NCBI RefSeq assembly: GCF_026965555.1
Contig: NZ_CP114040.1
Location: 7,378,001-7,442,000, forward strand
Source of the DNA: Nannocystis punicea
GTDB taxonomy: Bacteria; Myxococcota_A; Polyangia; Nannocystales; Nannocystaceae
Direction of reading: 5' to 3'
DNA: 64,000 nucleotides
Shown: positions 54,607 through 62,018 of the stretch, piece by piece
How the letters are laid out: every line of letters begins with the position of its first letter
Numbering within the stretch: position 1 is the stretch's first letter
Made by a program: the position numbers and the translations under genes
Notes under the pieces: generated by a model
What the model was told of the DNA's origin: nothing
Database searches by the model: none
The model's input: only the letters and a program-made list of their open reading frames with translations

Positions 54607-55428
54607 ATGCGGCCCGACGACGCGCTCTACCTCCCGGACGGCGAAGCGGACCGCGCCGTCCGCTTCATCGCCACCCCCTGGACCCGCGGCCCCTGGGACA
54701 TGCGGACCCAGCACGGCGGCCCCCCGACCGCGCTCATGGTGCGGGCCATGGAGCGCCGCGCCGCCGAGCTCGGTGACTTCCAGCTCGCCCGCGTCACCGC
54801 CGACTTCCTGCGCGCCATCCCGATCGCCGCCTGCGACCTCGTCGTCGAGCCGCTCCGTCCCGGCCGGCGCGCCCTCGGCCTCCAGTGCACCCTCGCCGTC
54901 GACGGCCGCCCGTGCGCCCGCGCCAGCGCCCTGTTCATCCGCCGCGCCGACGTCCCGGTCCCGCCCGAGCTCGCGCTCCCCGACGATCCGCTCGACCCGC
55001 GCGGCCTCCCCGAGCACACCTTCGACTTCTTCCCCGACCCAGTCGGCTATCACACCGCCATCGAGCTGCGCGTCGGGACATGTCCTCTGGAACCTGGCTC
55101 CGGGGACGGGTGGCTGCGCCTGCGCGGCCGCCTGGTCGCCGGCGAGGCGCCGAGCCCGGCCCAGCGGGTCGCCGTCGCCGCCGACGCGATCAACGGCGTC
55201 GGCTTCGCCCTCGAGTTCGCCCGCTGGACCTTCGTCAACGCCGACCTCACCGTCTACCTCCACCGCGAGCTCGAGGGCGAGTACGTCCGCCTGCGGACCC
55301 GCCACATCTCGCAGCCGGACGGCCGCGGCCTGGTCGACGCCGTGCTCGGCGACCGCCGCGGCCCGATCGGCCGGGCCCTCGAGGCCCAGCTCCTCGAGCC
55401 GCGCCAGCCGACCGCGCAGGGCGGCTGA
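54607..55428 (+). CDS. Thioesterase-superfamily (double hotdog) protein
   Basis: The 273-residue protein has the TesB/thioesterase-like pattern: HGGPPTALMVRAMERRA near residue 36, VTADFLRAIPIAACDLVVEP, a second half with AADAINGVGFALEFARWTFVNADLTVYLHRE, and the end GRGLVDAVLGDRRGPIGRALEAQL. This family (PF13622-like) hydrolyses acyl-CoAs, though several members have no measured activity. Two R14 units (55078-55105) lie in frame at the junction of the two hotdogs, encoding CPLEPGSGDG. It is on the same strand 16 bp after the TerB-like gene. Confidence 0.85.
   Translation: MRPDDALYLPDGEADRAVRFIATPWTRGPWDMRTQHGGPPTALMVRAMERRAAELGDFQLARVTADFLRAIPIAACDLVVEPLRPGRRALGLQCTLAVDGRPCARASALFIRRADVPVPPELALPDDPLDPRGLPEHTFDFFPDPVGYHTAIELRVGTCPLEPGSGDGWLRLRGRLVAGEAPSPAQRVAVAADAINGVGFALEFARWTFVNADLTVYLHRELEGEYVRLRTRHISQPDGRGLVDAVLGDRRGPIGRALEAQLLEPRQPTAQGG
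55078..55109. repeat. In-frame R14 array, 2 units, in the thioesterase gene
   Basis: ACATGTCCTCTGGA (55078) and ACCTGGCTCCGGGG (55092), then ACGGG. It encodes the linker between the two halves of the double-hotdog protein (about residues 157-167). Confidence 0.78.
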
Positions 55429-55442
55429 CGGTCCGATTTTCA

Positions 55443-55519
55443 ACCTGTCCTCGAAGACATCCTGCCCCAAAGGACAGCCGACAGACGCCCCCTGGAACGC
55501 GCCTGTCTCGAAAGCCAGC
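55443..55519. repeat. R14 array between convergent genes, partly decayed
   Basis: ACCTGTCCTCGAAG (55443), ACATCCTGCCCCAA (55457), AGGACAGCC, and a last unit GCCTGTCTCGAAAG (55501) followed by CCAGC. It lies between the stop codons of the thioesterase gene and the SDR gene on the opposite strand. Confidence 0.75.
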
Positions 55520-56265
55520 TAGACCAGCGAGTAGCCGCCGTCGGCCACGACGTCGGCCGCGGTCATGAACGACGACTCGTCGGACGCGAGGAACACCGCC
55601 GCGTTGGCGATCTCGTCGGGCGTACCGCTGCGGCCGAGCGGCGAGCCGCTGTGGGTCGAGGCCTTGACGTGGGCGATGGTGGCCTCGTCGAGGCCCATGT
55701 TGACCAGGATCGGCGTCTCGGTGAGGCCGGGGCTGAGCGAGTTGACGCGGATCTTCCGCGGCGCGAGCTCGACCGCGAAGGTGCGGGCGAACTGCCGGAC
55801 CGCCGCCTTGGTCGCCCCGTACACGGACATGTACGGCGTCGCCTTCTGGTGCAGCCCCGACGCGATCAGGACCACCGAGCTGCCGGCCGGCATCAGCGGC
55901 AGCGCCTTCTGCACCGTGAAGAACACGCCCTTGATGTTGGTGTCGAGCAGCATGTCGAGCGACGTCTCGTCGACCACGTCGACCGGGCCCATCACGCTGC
56001 GACCGGCGTTGGCGACCACCACGTCGACGCGGCCGAACTTCTCCTTCACCTCGGCGTACAGCCGCTCGATGTCGGCGACGCGGGTGACGTCGGCCTCGAC
56101 CGCCAGGGTGTCCGCGCCCAGCTCCTGCTGCGCCGCGTGCAGCGACGACGCGCTGCGCCCCGCGATCGCCACCTTCGCCCCCTCGCGCACGAACGCCTTG
56201 GCGATCGCCAGACCGATCCCGCTGTTGCCACCCGTGATGACCGCGACCTTGTCCTTCAGTCTCAT
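55519..56265 (-). CDS. Short-chain dehydrogenase/reductase, glucose-dehydrogenase-like
   Basis: The 248-residue protein is a textbook classical SDR: TGGNSGIG (11-18), EADVT, NAG (86-88), N110, S136, Y149 and K153 (YGATK), with the PG motif at LSPGLTETPI and the C-terminal GGYSLV in the dimer position. The cofactor is NAD(P); the Arg at 37 (GRS) suggests NADP preference. The substrate is unknown. ATG at 56265 is at the family start; the ORF extends far upstream without support. It is divergent from the lipase-maturation-factor gene, with an R14 array between. Confidence 0.93.
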   Translation of the reverse strand: MRLKDKVAVITGGNSGIGLAIAKAFVREGAKVAIAGRSASSLHAAQQELGADTLAVEADVTRVADIERLYAEVKEKFGRVDVVVANAGRSVMGPVDVVDETSLDMLLDTNIKGVFFTVQKALPLMPAGSSVVLIASGLHQKATPYMSVYGATKAAVRQFARTFAVELAPRKIRVNSLSPGLTETPILVNMGLDEATIAHVKASTHSGSPLGRSGTPDEIANAAVFLASDESSFMTAADVVADGGYSLV

Positions 56266-56352
56266 ACGTCCCCTCGTTGCCGGCAGCCTACGCCGAAGCG
56301 CCAGCCCTTGGCCATCGGTCTGCACGCGCGGAACCGCCCGGACGCGAGCATC

Positions 56353-56375
56353 GCATGTCTCTTCGGACATGTCGC
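56353..56375. repeat. R14 array, 2 units, in a divergent intergenic region
   Basis: GCATGTCTCTTCGG (56353) and ACATGTCGC (56367), 14 bp apart. It is one of few arrays between divergent start codons (56265 and 56533). Confidence 0.72.
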
Positions 56376-56532
56376 TGTTCGCCGCTCGCTCGCCGGGCGA
56401 ACGGCGGTGCGCCGCGGCTCCTGCGCCGCGTCGCCGGCGAGCGAGCGTTCGGGCGCGCCGTGGCTGCTCCGCTGCCGGCACGCGGAGCCCGGTCCGCGCC
56501 CGTGCAGGACGCCCGCGCTACCATCCGCGACG

Positions 56533-58071
56533 ATGGAGCCCGATCCGCGCGAGCTGCAGACGCCCGGCCAGCGCGTCCTGTCGCGGCTCTCTCGCCTCGT
56601 CTCCGGCGAACACCCCGAGGGCAACTACGTCCTCACCCGCTTCGTCGTCCTCCGCGTCCTCGGCCTCGTCTTCGTCGCCGCGTTCGCCACGGCGGTCACG
56701 CAGCTCGTCCCGCTCGTCGGGTCTCACGGCATCACGCCGATGGGGCCGATCGACGACTTCTGGGCCCGTCCGACCCTCTTCTGGTGGAGCGCCTCCGACG
56801 CGGCGCTCGGGACAGTCAGCGTCCTCGGCCTCGTCCTCTCGGTCCTGCTCTTGCTCGGCTGCGAGAACGTCCTCCTCCTCCTCGTCCTCTGGGTCCTCTA
56901 CCTCTCGATCGTCCACGTCGGCGGCCGCTGGTACGCCTTCGGCTGGGAGATCCAGCTGCTCGAGACGGCGCTCCTGTGCGCCTTGCTGGGCCCGCTCGCC
57001 CGCCTGCGCCCGCTCGCCGGCGATCGCCCGCCCGCCTACGTCGCGGTCGTCCTGCTGCGCTGGCTCGCCTTCCGCATCATGCTCGGCGCCGGCCTCATCA
57101 AGCTGCGCGGCGACCCCTGCTGGACCGAGCTCACCTGTCTCGAGAGCCACTTCGAGACCCAGCCGATCCCCAACCCCGTCAGCTTCTACTTCCATCACCT
57201 CCCGCCGGCGGCGCTGCGCGCCGGCGTCGTCTTCAACCACCTCGCCGAGCTCGTCCTCCCGTGGTTCGTGTTCGGCCCGCGCCGCCTGCGTCTGCTCGCC
57301 GCGCTCGGCATGATCGCCTTTCAGCTCACCCTGATCGTCAGCGGCAACCTCTCCTTCCTCAACTGGCTCACCCTCGTCCCGCTGCTCGCCTGCCTCGACG
57401 ACCACTTCCTCGGCCGACTCCTCCCCGCCCGCCTGCGCGCCCGCGCCGGCGACGGCACCGCCCGCCCGACCCGCGCCGCGGTCGTCGCCGCCGCCTCCTA
57501 CGCCCTCGTCGTCGCCTGGCTCAGCATCGACGTCGTCGCCAACCTCGCCGGGCGAGGCCAGCAGATGAACGCCTCCTTCGATCGCCTGCACCTCGTCAAC
57601 ACCTACGGCGCCTTCGGCAGCATCAGCACCATCCGCCTCGAGCTGCAGATCGAGGGCACCGACGCCGCAGCCCCCGACGACTCGGCCACCTGGCGCCCCT
57701 ATCACCTCCCGTGCAAGCCCGGCCCCGTCGATCGGCGGCCGTGCTGGCTCTCCCCCTACCACCGCCGCCTCGACTGGCTCATGTGGTTCGCCGCGCTCGA
57801 CGTCCTCGGCAACGGCACCCTGGCCCGAGAGACATGGCTCTTCAACCTCCTCGATCGACTGCTCGCCGGCGAGCCGACCGTCCTGAGCCTGTTCGCCGAC
57901 CCGCCGCAGTTCGCGGGCGGCAAGCCCACCTTCGTCCGCGTCGAGGTCTACCGCTACTGGTTCGCCCCGCTCGGCGACCCGGCCTGGTGGCGGCGTGAGC
58001 GCCTCGACCAGTTGATCCGGCCCGTCGCCCGCGACGATCCCGACCTCCGCGGCCTGCTCGACGGCGAGTGA
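56533..58071 (+). CDS. Lipase maturation factor family membrane protein
   Basis: The 512-residue protein has about seven membrane helices in its first 320 residues and a soluble C-terminal domain. It matches the LMF1 family: LLRWLAFRIMLGAGLIKLRGDPCW, ESHFETQPIPNPVSFYFHHLP, LNWLTLVPLLACLDD, LHLVNTYGAFGSI, LPCKPG and PYHRRLDWLMWFAAL. In vertebrates LMF1 is needed in the ER for lipase folding; bacterial members are thought to act at the inner membrane. Two conserved Cys (DPCW, LTCLESH) are present. ATG at 56533 fits the family start. It is located upstream of the CxxCH/DUF1501 cluster by 150 bp. Confidence 0.94.
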   Translation: MEPDPRELQTPGQRVLSRLSRLVSGEHPEGNYVLTRFVVLRVLGLVFVAAFATAVTQLVPLVGSHGITPMGPIDDFWARPTLFWWSASDAALGTVSVLGLVLSVLLLLGCENVLLLLVLWVLYLSIVHVGGRWYAFGWEIQLLETALLCALLGPLARLRPLAGDRPPAYVAVVLLRWLAFRIMLGAGLIKLRGDPCWTELTCLESHFETQPIPNPVSFYFHHLPPAALRAGVVFNHLAELVLPWFVFGPRRLRLLAALGMIAFQLTLIVSGNLSFLNWLTLVPLLACLDDHFLGRLLPARLRARAGDGTARPTRAAVVAAASYALVVAWLSIDVVANLAGRGQQMNASFDRLHLVNTYGAFGSISTIRLELQIEGTDAAAPDDSATWRPYHLPCKPGPVDRRPCWLSPYHRRLDWLMWFAALDVLGNGTLARETWLFNLLDRLLAGEPTVLSLFADPPQFAGGKPTFVRVEVYRYWFAPLGDPAWWRRERLDQLIRPVARDDPDLRGLLDGE

Positions 58072-58223
58072 TCGCCCGTCCCCGCCGGTCCCCCTTCGCC
58101 GGTGCGTCCGGGCGCTGTCGCAGGACGCAACGTCGCGTCTCGCCACGCCCTGCCCGTGTGCAAGCGCCGACCCTCGCGCGCGGCCTGGAACGAGGCTTGA
58201 ATCGCGAGCGACGGAGGATCTTC

Positions 58224-59948
58224 GTGACCCGGGCACTCGCGCTCTCCCTCCTCTTTCTCGGCGCCTGCGGCAGCGACCTGCCGGCCGGCAGCGACAGCGA
58301 CGGCCACGAGCCGGACACGACCATCGCCACCACGTCCGGCGACGACCCCACCGCGGGCACCACCGGCGACCCCGGGGACGGCGAACCGATCCTGCTCGGG
58401 CCGCGCGACCGCCTCTTGCGGATCTCGATGGCCCTCCGCGGCGTGCGGCCGAGCGACGCCGACTACGCCGCCGTCGAGGCCGACCCGCAGGCCCTCTCGC
58501 AGCGCGTCGACGAATACCTCGACTCCCCCGACTTCGGCGCCACGGTCCGCGACCTCCACAACGACGCCCTGCTGGTGCTCGCCGACTTCGCGGCCCCGCC
58601 GGCCGGCTTCCTCGCCAAGGACGGCCTCGCCGGCATGGACCTCGTCGCGGCCAACCGCGCCATCATGGAGGCTCCGCTGCGGCTCATCGAGCACGTCGTC
58701 GCCGGCGATCGCCCCTACAGCGACATCGTCACCGCCGACTACACCCTCGTCAGCGCCGCCTCTGCGGCCGCCTGGGGCCTCCCCTTCGATCCGGCCGGCG
58801 ACGCCTGGCAGGTCCAGGATCCGCCCAGCGACCTGCGCAACGCCGGCGTCCTCGCCGACTCGTGGCTGTTTCAGCGCCACGGCTCGACCCGCACCAACGC
58901 CAACCGCGGGCGGGCCAACGCGATCGCGCGCGCCTTCCTGTGCGTCGACTTCAACGACCGCGACCTCGAGATCGACCCCAGCGTCAACCTCGCCGACCCC
59001 GAGGCGGTCGCCGACGCGGTGCAGGAGAACCCCACCTGCGCCGCCTGTCATCAGACCCTCGACCCGCTGGCCGCCTTCTTCTGGGGCTACAAGCCGCAGT
59101 TCGTCCCGCTCCTGGTCGACTACCCGCAGGACCACTACGCCGAGGGCTTCTTCACCACCATCCTCGGCGTCCCGCGCCGCGACCCGCACTACTTCGGCAG
59201 CGTCGGCGGCTCGCTGGCCGACCTCGGCGCCCTCCTCAGCGTCGACCCGCGCTTCAGCCTGTGCGCCGCCCGGCGGGCCTACGCCTACTTCCACCAGACC
59301 GACCTCGGCGCAGTCCCGCTGGAGCGCGCCGGCCAGCTCCAAGCTGTCCTTCAGGACAGCGACGACTACAAGGCCATGATCAAGGCCCTCGTGCTCGCCG
59401 ACGACTTCGCCCGCGGCGACGGCGAGCTCGGCCGCAAGCGCGCCCGCCCGCACCAGCTCGCGCGCCTCGTCGAGGACCTCACCGGCTTCCGCTGGCGCAG
59501 CGACCTCACCGGCTTCGGCGCCGGCGTCCTCGACCTCATGGACGACAGCCTGATCGGCTACCACGTCCTCGCCGGCGGCCTCGACGCCATCTTCGTCAAC
59601 ACCGCCTCCTACACCTACAGCGCCACCACCAGCCTGGTCCTGCGGGCGCTCGCGCGTCAGGCCGCCAACGACGTCGTCGAGGACGACTTCGCCCTCGCCG
59701 ACAAGGCCGCGCGTCGCCTCTTCACCCTCGTGTCCGCGGTCGACACCGGCCAGGCCAAGCTGCGCCCGCAGATCGCCCTGCTCCACCGCCGCTTCTTCGG
59801 CCGCGACCTCGCCGACGACGCCCCCGAGGTGAGCGAGACCCTCGAGCTGTTCAAGGCCGCGCTCGCCCTGGCCCCCGGCGACGCCGAGCGCGCCTGGAAG
59901 ATCACCCTCACCGCCCTCCTGCAGGACGTCCGGATCGCCTTCTACTGA
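58224..59948 (+). CDS. Lipoprotein with CxxCH motif, related to DUF1588/DUF1592-type cytochrome-associated proteins
   Basis: The start is GTG 58224, preceded by GGAGGA. A signal MTRALALSLLFLGAC gives a lipoprotein of about 560 residues. A Thr/Asp/Gly-rich linker (25-55) follows. The main domain includes GSTRTNANRGRANAIARAFLC and NPTCAACHQTLDPLAAFFWGY, a haem-c-type CxxCH in the context found in planctomycete and myxobacterial DUF1588/1592 proteins. The second half contains RARPHQLARLVEDLTGFRW and a repeated helical region, as in DUF1585/1587-like ends. It precedes a DUF1501 gene, its usual partner. One R14 unit is in frame at 59344-59359. Confidence 0.82.
   Translation: MTRALALSLLFLGACGSDLPAGSDSDGHEPDTTIATTSGDDPTAGTTGDPGDGEPILLGPRDRLLRISMALRGVRPSDADYAAVEADPQALSQRVDEYLDSPDFGATVRDLHNDALLVLADFAAPPAGFLAKDGLAGMDLVAANRAIMEAPLRLIEHVVAGDRPYSDIVTADYTLVSAASAAAWGLPFDPAGDAWQVQDPPSDLRNAGVLADSWLFQRHGSTRTNANRGRANAIARAFLCVDFNDRDLEIDPSVNLADPEAVADAVQENPTCAACHQTLDPLAAFFWGYKPQFVPLLVDYPQDHYAEGFFTTILGVPRRDPHYFGSVGGSLADLGALLSVDPRFSLCAARRAYAYFHQTDLGAVPLERAGQLQAVLQDSDDYKAMIKALVLADDFARGDGELGRKRARPHQLARLVEDLTGFRWRSDLTGFGAGVLDLMDDSLIGYHVLAGGLDAIFVNTASYTYSATTSLVLRALARQAANDVVEDDFALADKAARRLFTLVSAVDTGQAKLRPQIALLHRRFFGRDLADDAPEVSETLELFKAALALAPGDAERAWKITLTALLQDVRIAFY
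59344..59359. repeat. Single in-frame R14 unit in the CxxCH lipoprotein gene
   Basis: CTGTCCTTCAGGACAG is a perfect 6-bp inverted repeat with a 4-nt centre, encoding part of QAVLQDSDD. It is an example of the unit in its simplest form. Confidence 0.7.
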
Positions 59949-59952
59949 GGAA

Positions 59953-60029
59953 CATGTCATGAACGCCATGTCCAAACAACCATGCCTCATGCGACATGTT
60001 CCTAGTGACATGTCCCGAAGGTCCTGGCT
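59953..60029. repeat. R14 array, 5 units, providing the DUF1501 start codon
   Basis: Units start at 59953, 59967, 59981, 59995 and 60009, all 14 bp apart (ACATGTCA, CCATGTCC, CCATGCCT, ACATGTTC, ACATGTCC), then TCCTGGC. The ATG at 60010 in the fifth unit begins the twin-arginine signal of the DUF1501 protein. The first unit follows the previous stop codon by 4 bp. Confidence 0.88.
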
Positions 60030-61239
60030 GAAGCGCGGCCTCTACGCCCTCGCCGCCGCCGGCGCGCTCGCGGGCGGTCGCCGGCTTGCCGCCGCCGAGC
60101 CGGGCCCGGCCCGGCGGCTCGTCCTCGTGCTCGTCCAGGGCGGCTGGGACACCACCTACGCCATCGACCCCAAGCCCGGCGTCGGCGGCGTCGACGCCCC
60201 GGTCGGCGCGGTCCAGGACTTCCACGGCCTCGACGTCCTCACCGACCCCGCGCGGCCGGCCGTGGGCGCCTTCTTCGACGCCTGGGGCGACCGCTGCGCC
60301 CTCGTCCGCGGCGTCTCGGTCGCCAGCGTCGCCCACCCCGACTGCATGCACCGGATCCTCACCGGCGTGCTCGACGACACCGCCCCCGACGTCGCCGCCA
60401 TCGCCGCCGCCGCCCACGCCCCCGACCTCCCTGCCCCTTACCTGATCCTCGGCCGCACCGCCTACAGCGGCCCCTGGGGCGCGCTGTCCGCGAGGACAGG
60501 TTCCGTCAACCAGATCGTCACCCTCCTCGATCCGAAGCTCACCTTCCCGGCCATGGGCGCCCCGCTCCTCCCGCTCGTCCCGACCGACGCCGAGGAGGCC
60601 CTGATCCGCGCCCACGTCGAGCTGCGAGCCGAGCGCGAGCTCGCGGCCGCGAAGGGCAGCAAGCGCGTCCAGGACTTCCTCGACGCCTTGCCGCGCGGCG
60701 ACCTTTTGCGCGACCTCGGCGAGGTCAGCAAGCTCGAGCTGACCCGCACCTTCGACACCCAAATTAAACTCGCGGTCGACGCCCTGAGCCGCGGCCTGTG
60801 TCACTCGGTCCAGATCGAGAGCGCCGACTGGGACACCCACACCGGCAACGACGCCCAGGGCCCCAAGCACCAGGCGCTGTTTCAGAGCCTCGCCGGCCTC
60901 ATGCAGTCGCTCGCCGCCGCGAAGCTGCTCGACGACACCGTCGTCGTCGTCGCCTCCGAGATGGGCCGCACCCCGCGGCTCAACGCCGCCGAGGGCAAGG
61001 ACCACTGGCCGATCACCAGCACCCTCGTGCTCGGCGCCGGCGTCGCCGGCGGCCGGGTCGTCGGCGCCACCACCGACGCCCTCGACGCCGCCCCCGTCGA
61101 CTTCACCACCGGCGCAGTCGACCCCAAGGGCCGCCCGATCGCCTACGCCGACCTGGCCGCCGGCATCCTCCAGCTCGTCGGCGTCGACCCCTCCGCGCAC
61201 ATCCCCACCGGAGAGCCCCTGCATGCCCTCTCGGCCTGA
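60010..61239 (+). CDS. DUF1501-family protein with Tat signal
   Basis: The 409-residue protein opens MSRRSWLKRGLYALAAAGAL, a twin-arginine signal, so it is exported folded. The DUF1501 (sulfatase-like alkaline-phosphatase fold) domain has RRLVLVLVQGGWDTTYAIDP, HPDCMHRILTGV, ADWDTHTGN, VVASEMGRTPRLN and GKDHWPITSTLVLGAGV. These are the usual blocks near its metal site. Its function is not established, but DUF1501 genes nearly always sit next to a DUF1588/1592 or DUF1800 gene, as here. ATG 60010 lies in an R14 unit; ATG 59959 upstream would add a repeat-encoded tail before the RR motif. An R14 unit is also in frame at 60484-60499. Confidence 0.9.
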   Translation: MSRRSWLKRGLYALAAAGALAGGRRLAAAEPGPARRLVLVLVQGGWDTTYAIDPKPGVGGVDAPVGAVQDFHGLDVLTDPARPAVGAFFDAWGDRCALVRGVSVASVAHPDCMHRILTGVLDDTAPDVAAIAAAAHAPDLPAPYLILGRTAYSGPWGALSARTGSVNQIVTLLDPKLTFPAMGAPLLPLVPTDAEEALIRAHVELRAERELAAAKGSKRVQDFLDALPRGDLLRDLGEVSKLELTRTFDTQIKLAVDALSRGLCHSVQIESADWDTHTGNDAQGPKHQALFQSLAGLMQSLAAAKLLDDTVVVVASEMGRTPRLNAAEGKDHWPITSTLVLGAGVAGGRVVGATTDALDAAPVDFTTGAVDPKGRPIAYADLAAGILQLVGVDPSAHIPTGEPLHALSA

Positions 61240-61696
61240 CCTGCCGGCGCTCGCCCTGCTCACCTGCCTGTCCCTCGCGTCCTGTACCGAAGACCCTGTC
61301 CCTTCGGACAGCGACACCGACACCACCGGCGACGACACGAGCACCACCGGCACCACCGGCGCCGACGAGTCGACCGGCGCCGACTACCCGAGCCTCGACG
61401 AGCGACCTTGCCCCGAGGACAGCATCCTCACCGCCGAGAACTTCGGCGCCCCGTTCATGCTGACCCACTGCACCGGCTGCCACCACGTCGCCCTGAAGGA
61501 GGGCGAGCGCGCCGGCGCCCCCCTCGGCATCGACTTCGAGAGTCTCAAAAAAGTCCGCGCCCAGGCCGACCGGATCTGGGCCCGCGCCGCCGATCAGAAC
61601 GCCACCATGCCGCCGGTCGGCCCGCCCTCCGCCGACGAGCGCGCCCGCCTCGGCGAGTGGCTCGCCTGCGGCGCCCCCACGGCCGCAGAGCTGTGA
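61223..61696 (+). CDS. Small cytochrome-c-like lipoprotein
   Basis: The 157-residue product starts MPSRPDLPALALLTCLSLASC, a lipoprotein signal. A Thr/Asp/Ser/Gly linker (about 25-55) comes first. A compact domain with CTGCHH (one haem-c site) and a distal Met (NATMPPVG) follows, typical of a small c-type cytochrome with His/Met ligation. Start overlaps the end of the DUF1501 gene by 17 bp, so these two with the CxxCH lipoprotein form an operon that probably moves electrons at the outer side of the membrane. One R14 unit (61296-61311) is in frame near the linker. Confidence 0.82.
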   Translation: MPSRPDLPALALLTCLSLASCTEDPVPSDSDTDTTGDDTSTTGTTGADESTGADYPSLDERPCPEDSILTAENFGAPFMLTHCTGCHHVALKEGERAGAPLGIDFESLKKVRAQADRIWARAADQNATMPPVGPPSADERARLGEWLACGAPTAAEL

Positions 61697-62018
61697 CGCG
61701 CCCGCGGCCCTCCCGACCTTCGCCGGCCTCACGCCCCCGTCGTCCCGAACGTCGCCTCGGCGACCCGCCGGATCGCCTGCCCGGCGCCTCTCGCCCGGCG
61801 GTCGGCCATCGATGGTGGGTCGACGCATCACCGGTCACCCGCGCGAGGATCGTCCTGCGAGCGGTCGAGCACCACGGCATCGGCGACCACCCGCGACGCG
61901 CGCGAGTCCGTACCGCCTCGCCTTCGCGTCCCCGCCCGCACGCGTGAGCCTGGGAATGCCCGCGCCCGCGCGTCCGCACGCCTGTCCCGGCGCCGGCGAA
62001 TCACGCTACCGTCGCGAC
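61697..62018. other. Gene-free stretch
   Basis: This 322-bp interval between two lipoprotein genes shows no convincing ORF, RNA gene, array or terminator. It is as GC-rich as the coding sequence. A promoter for the downstream gene may lie here, but no -35/-10 pair stands out. Confidence 0.5.
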
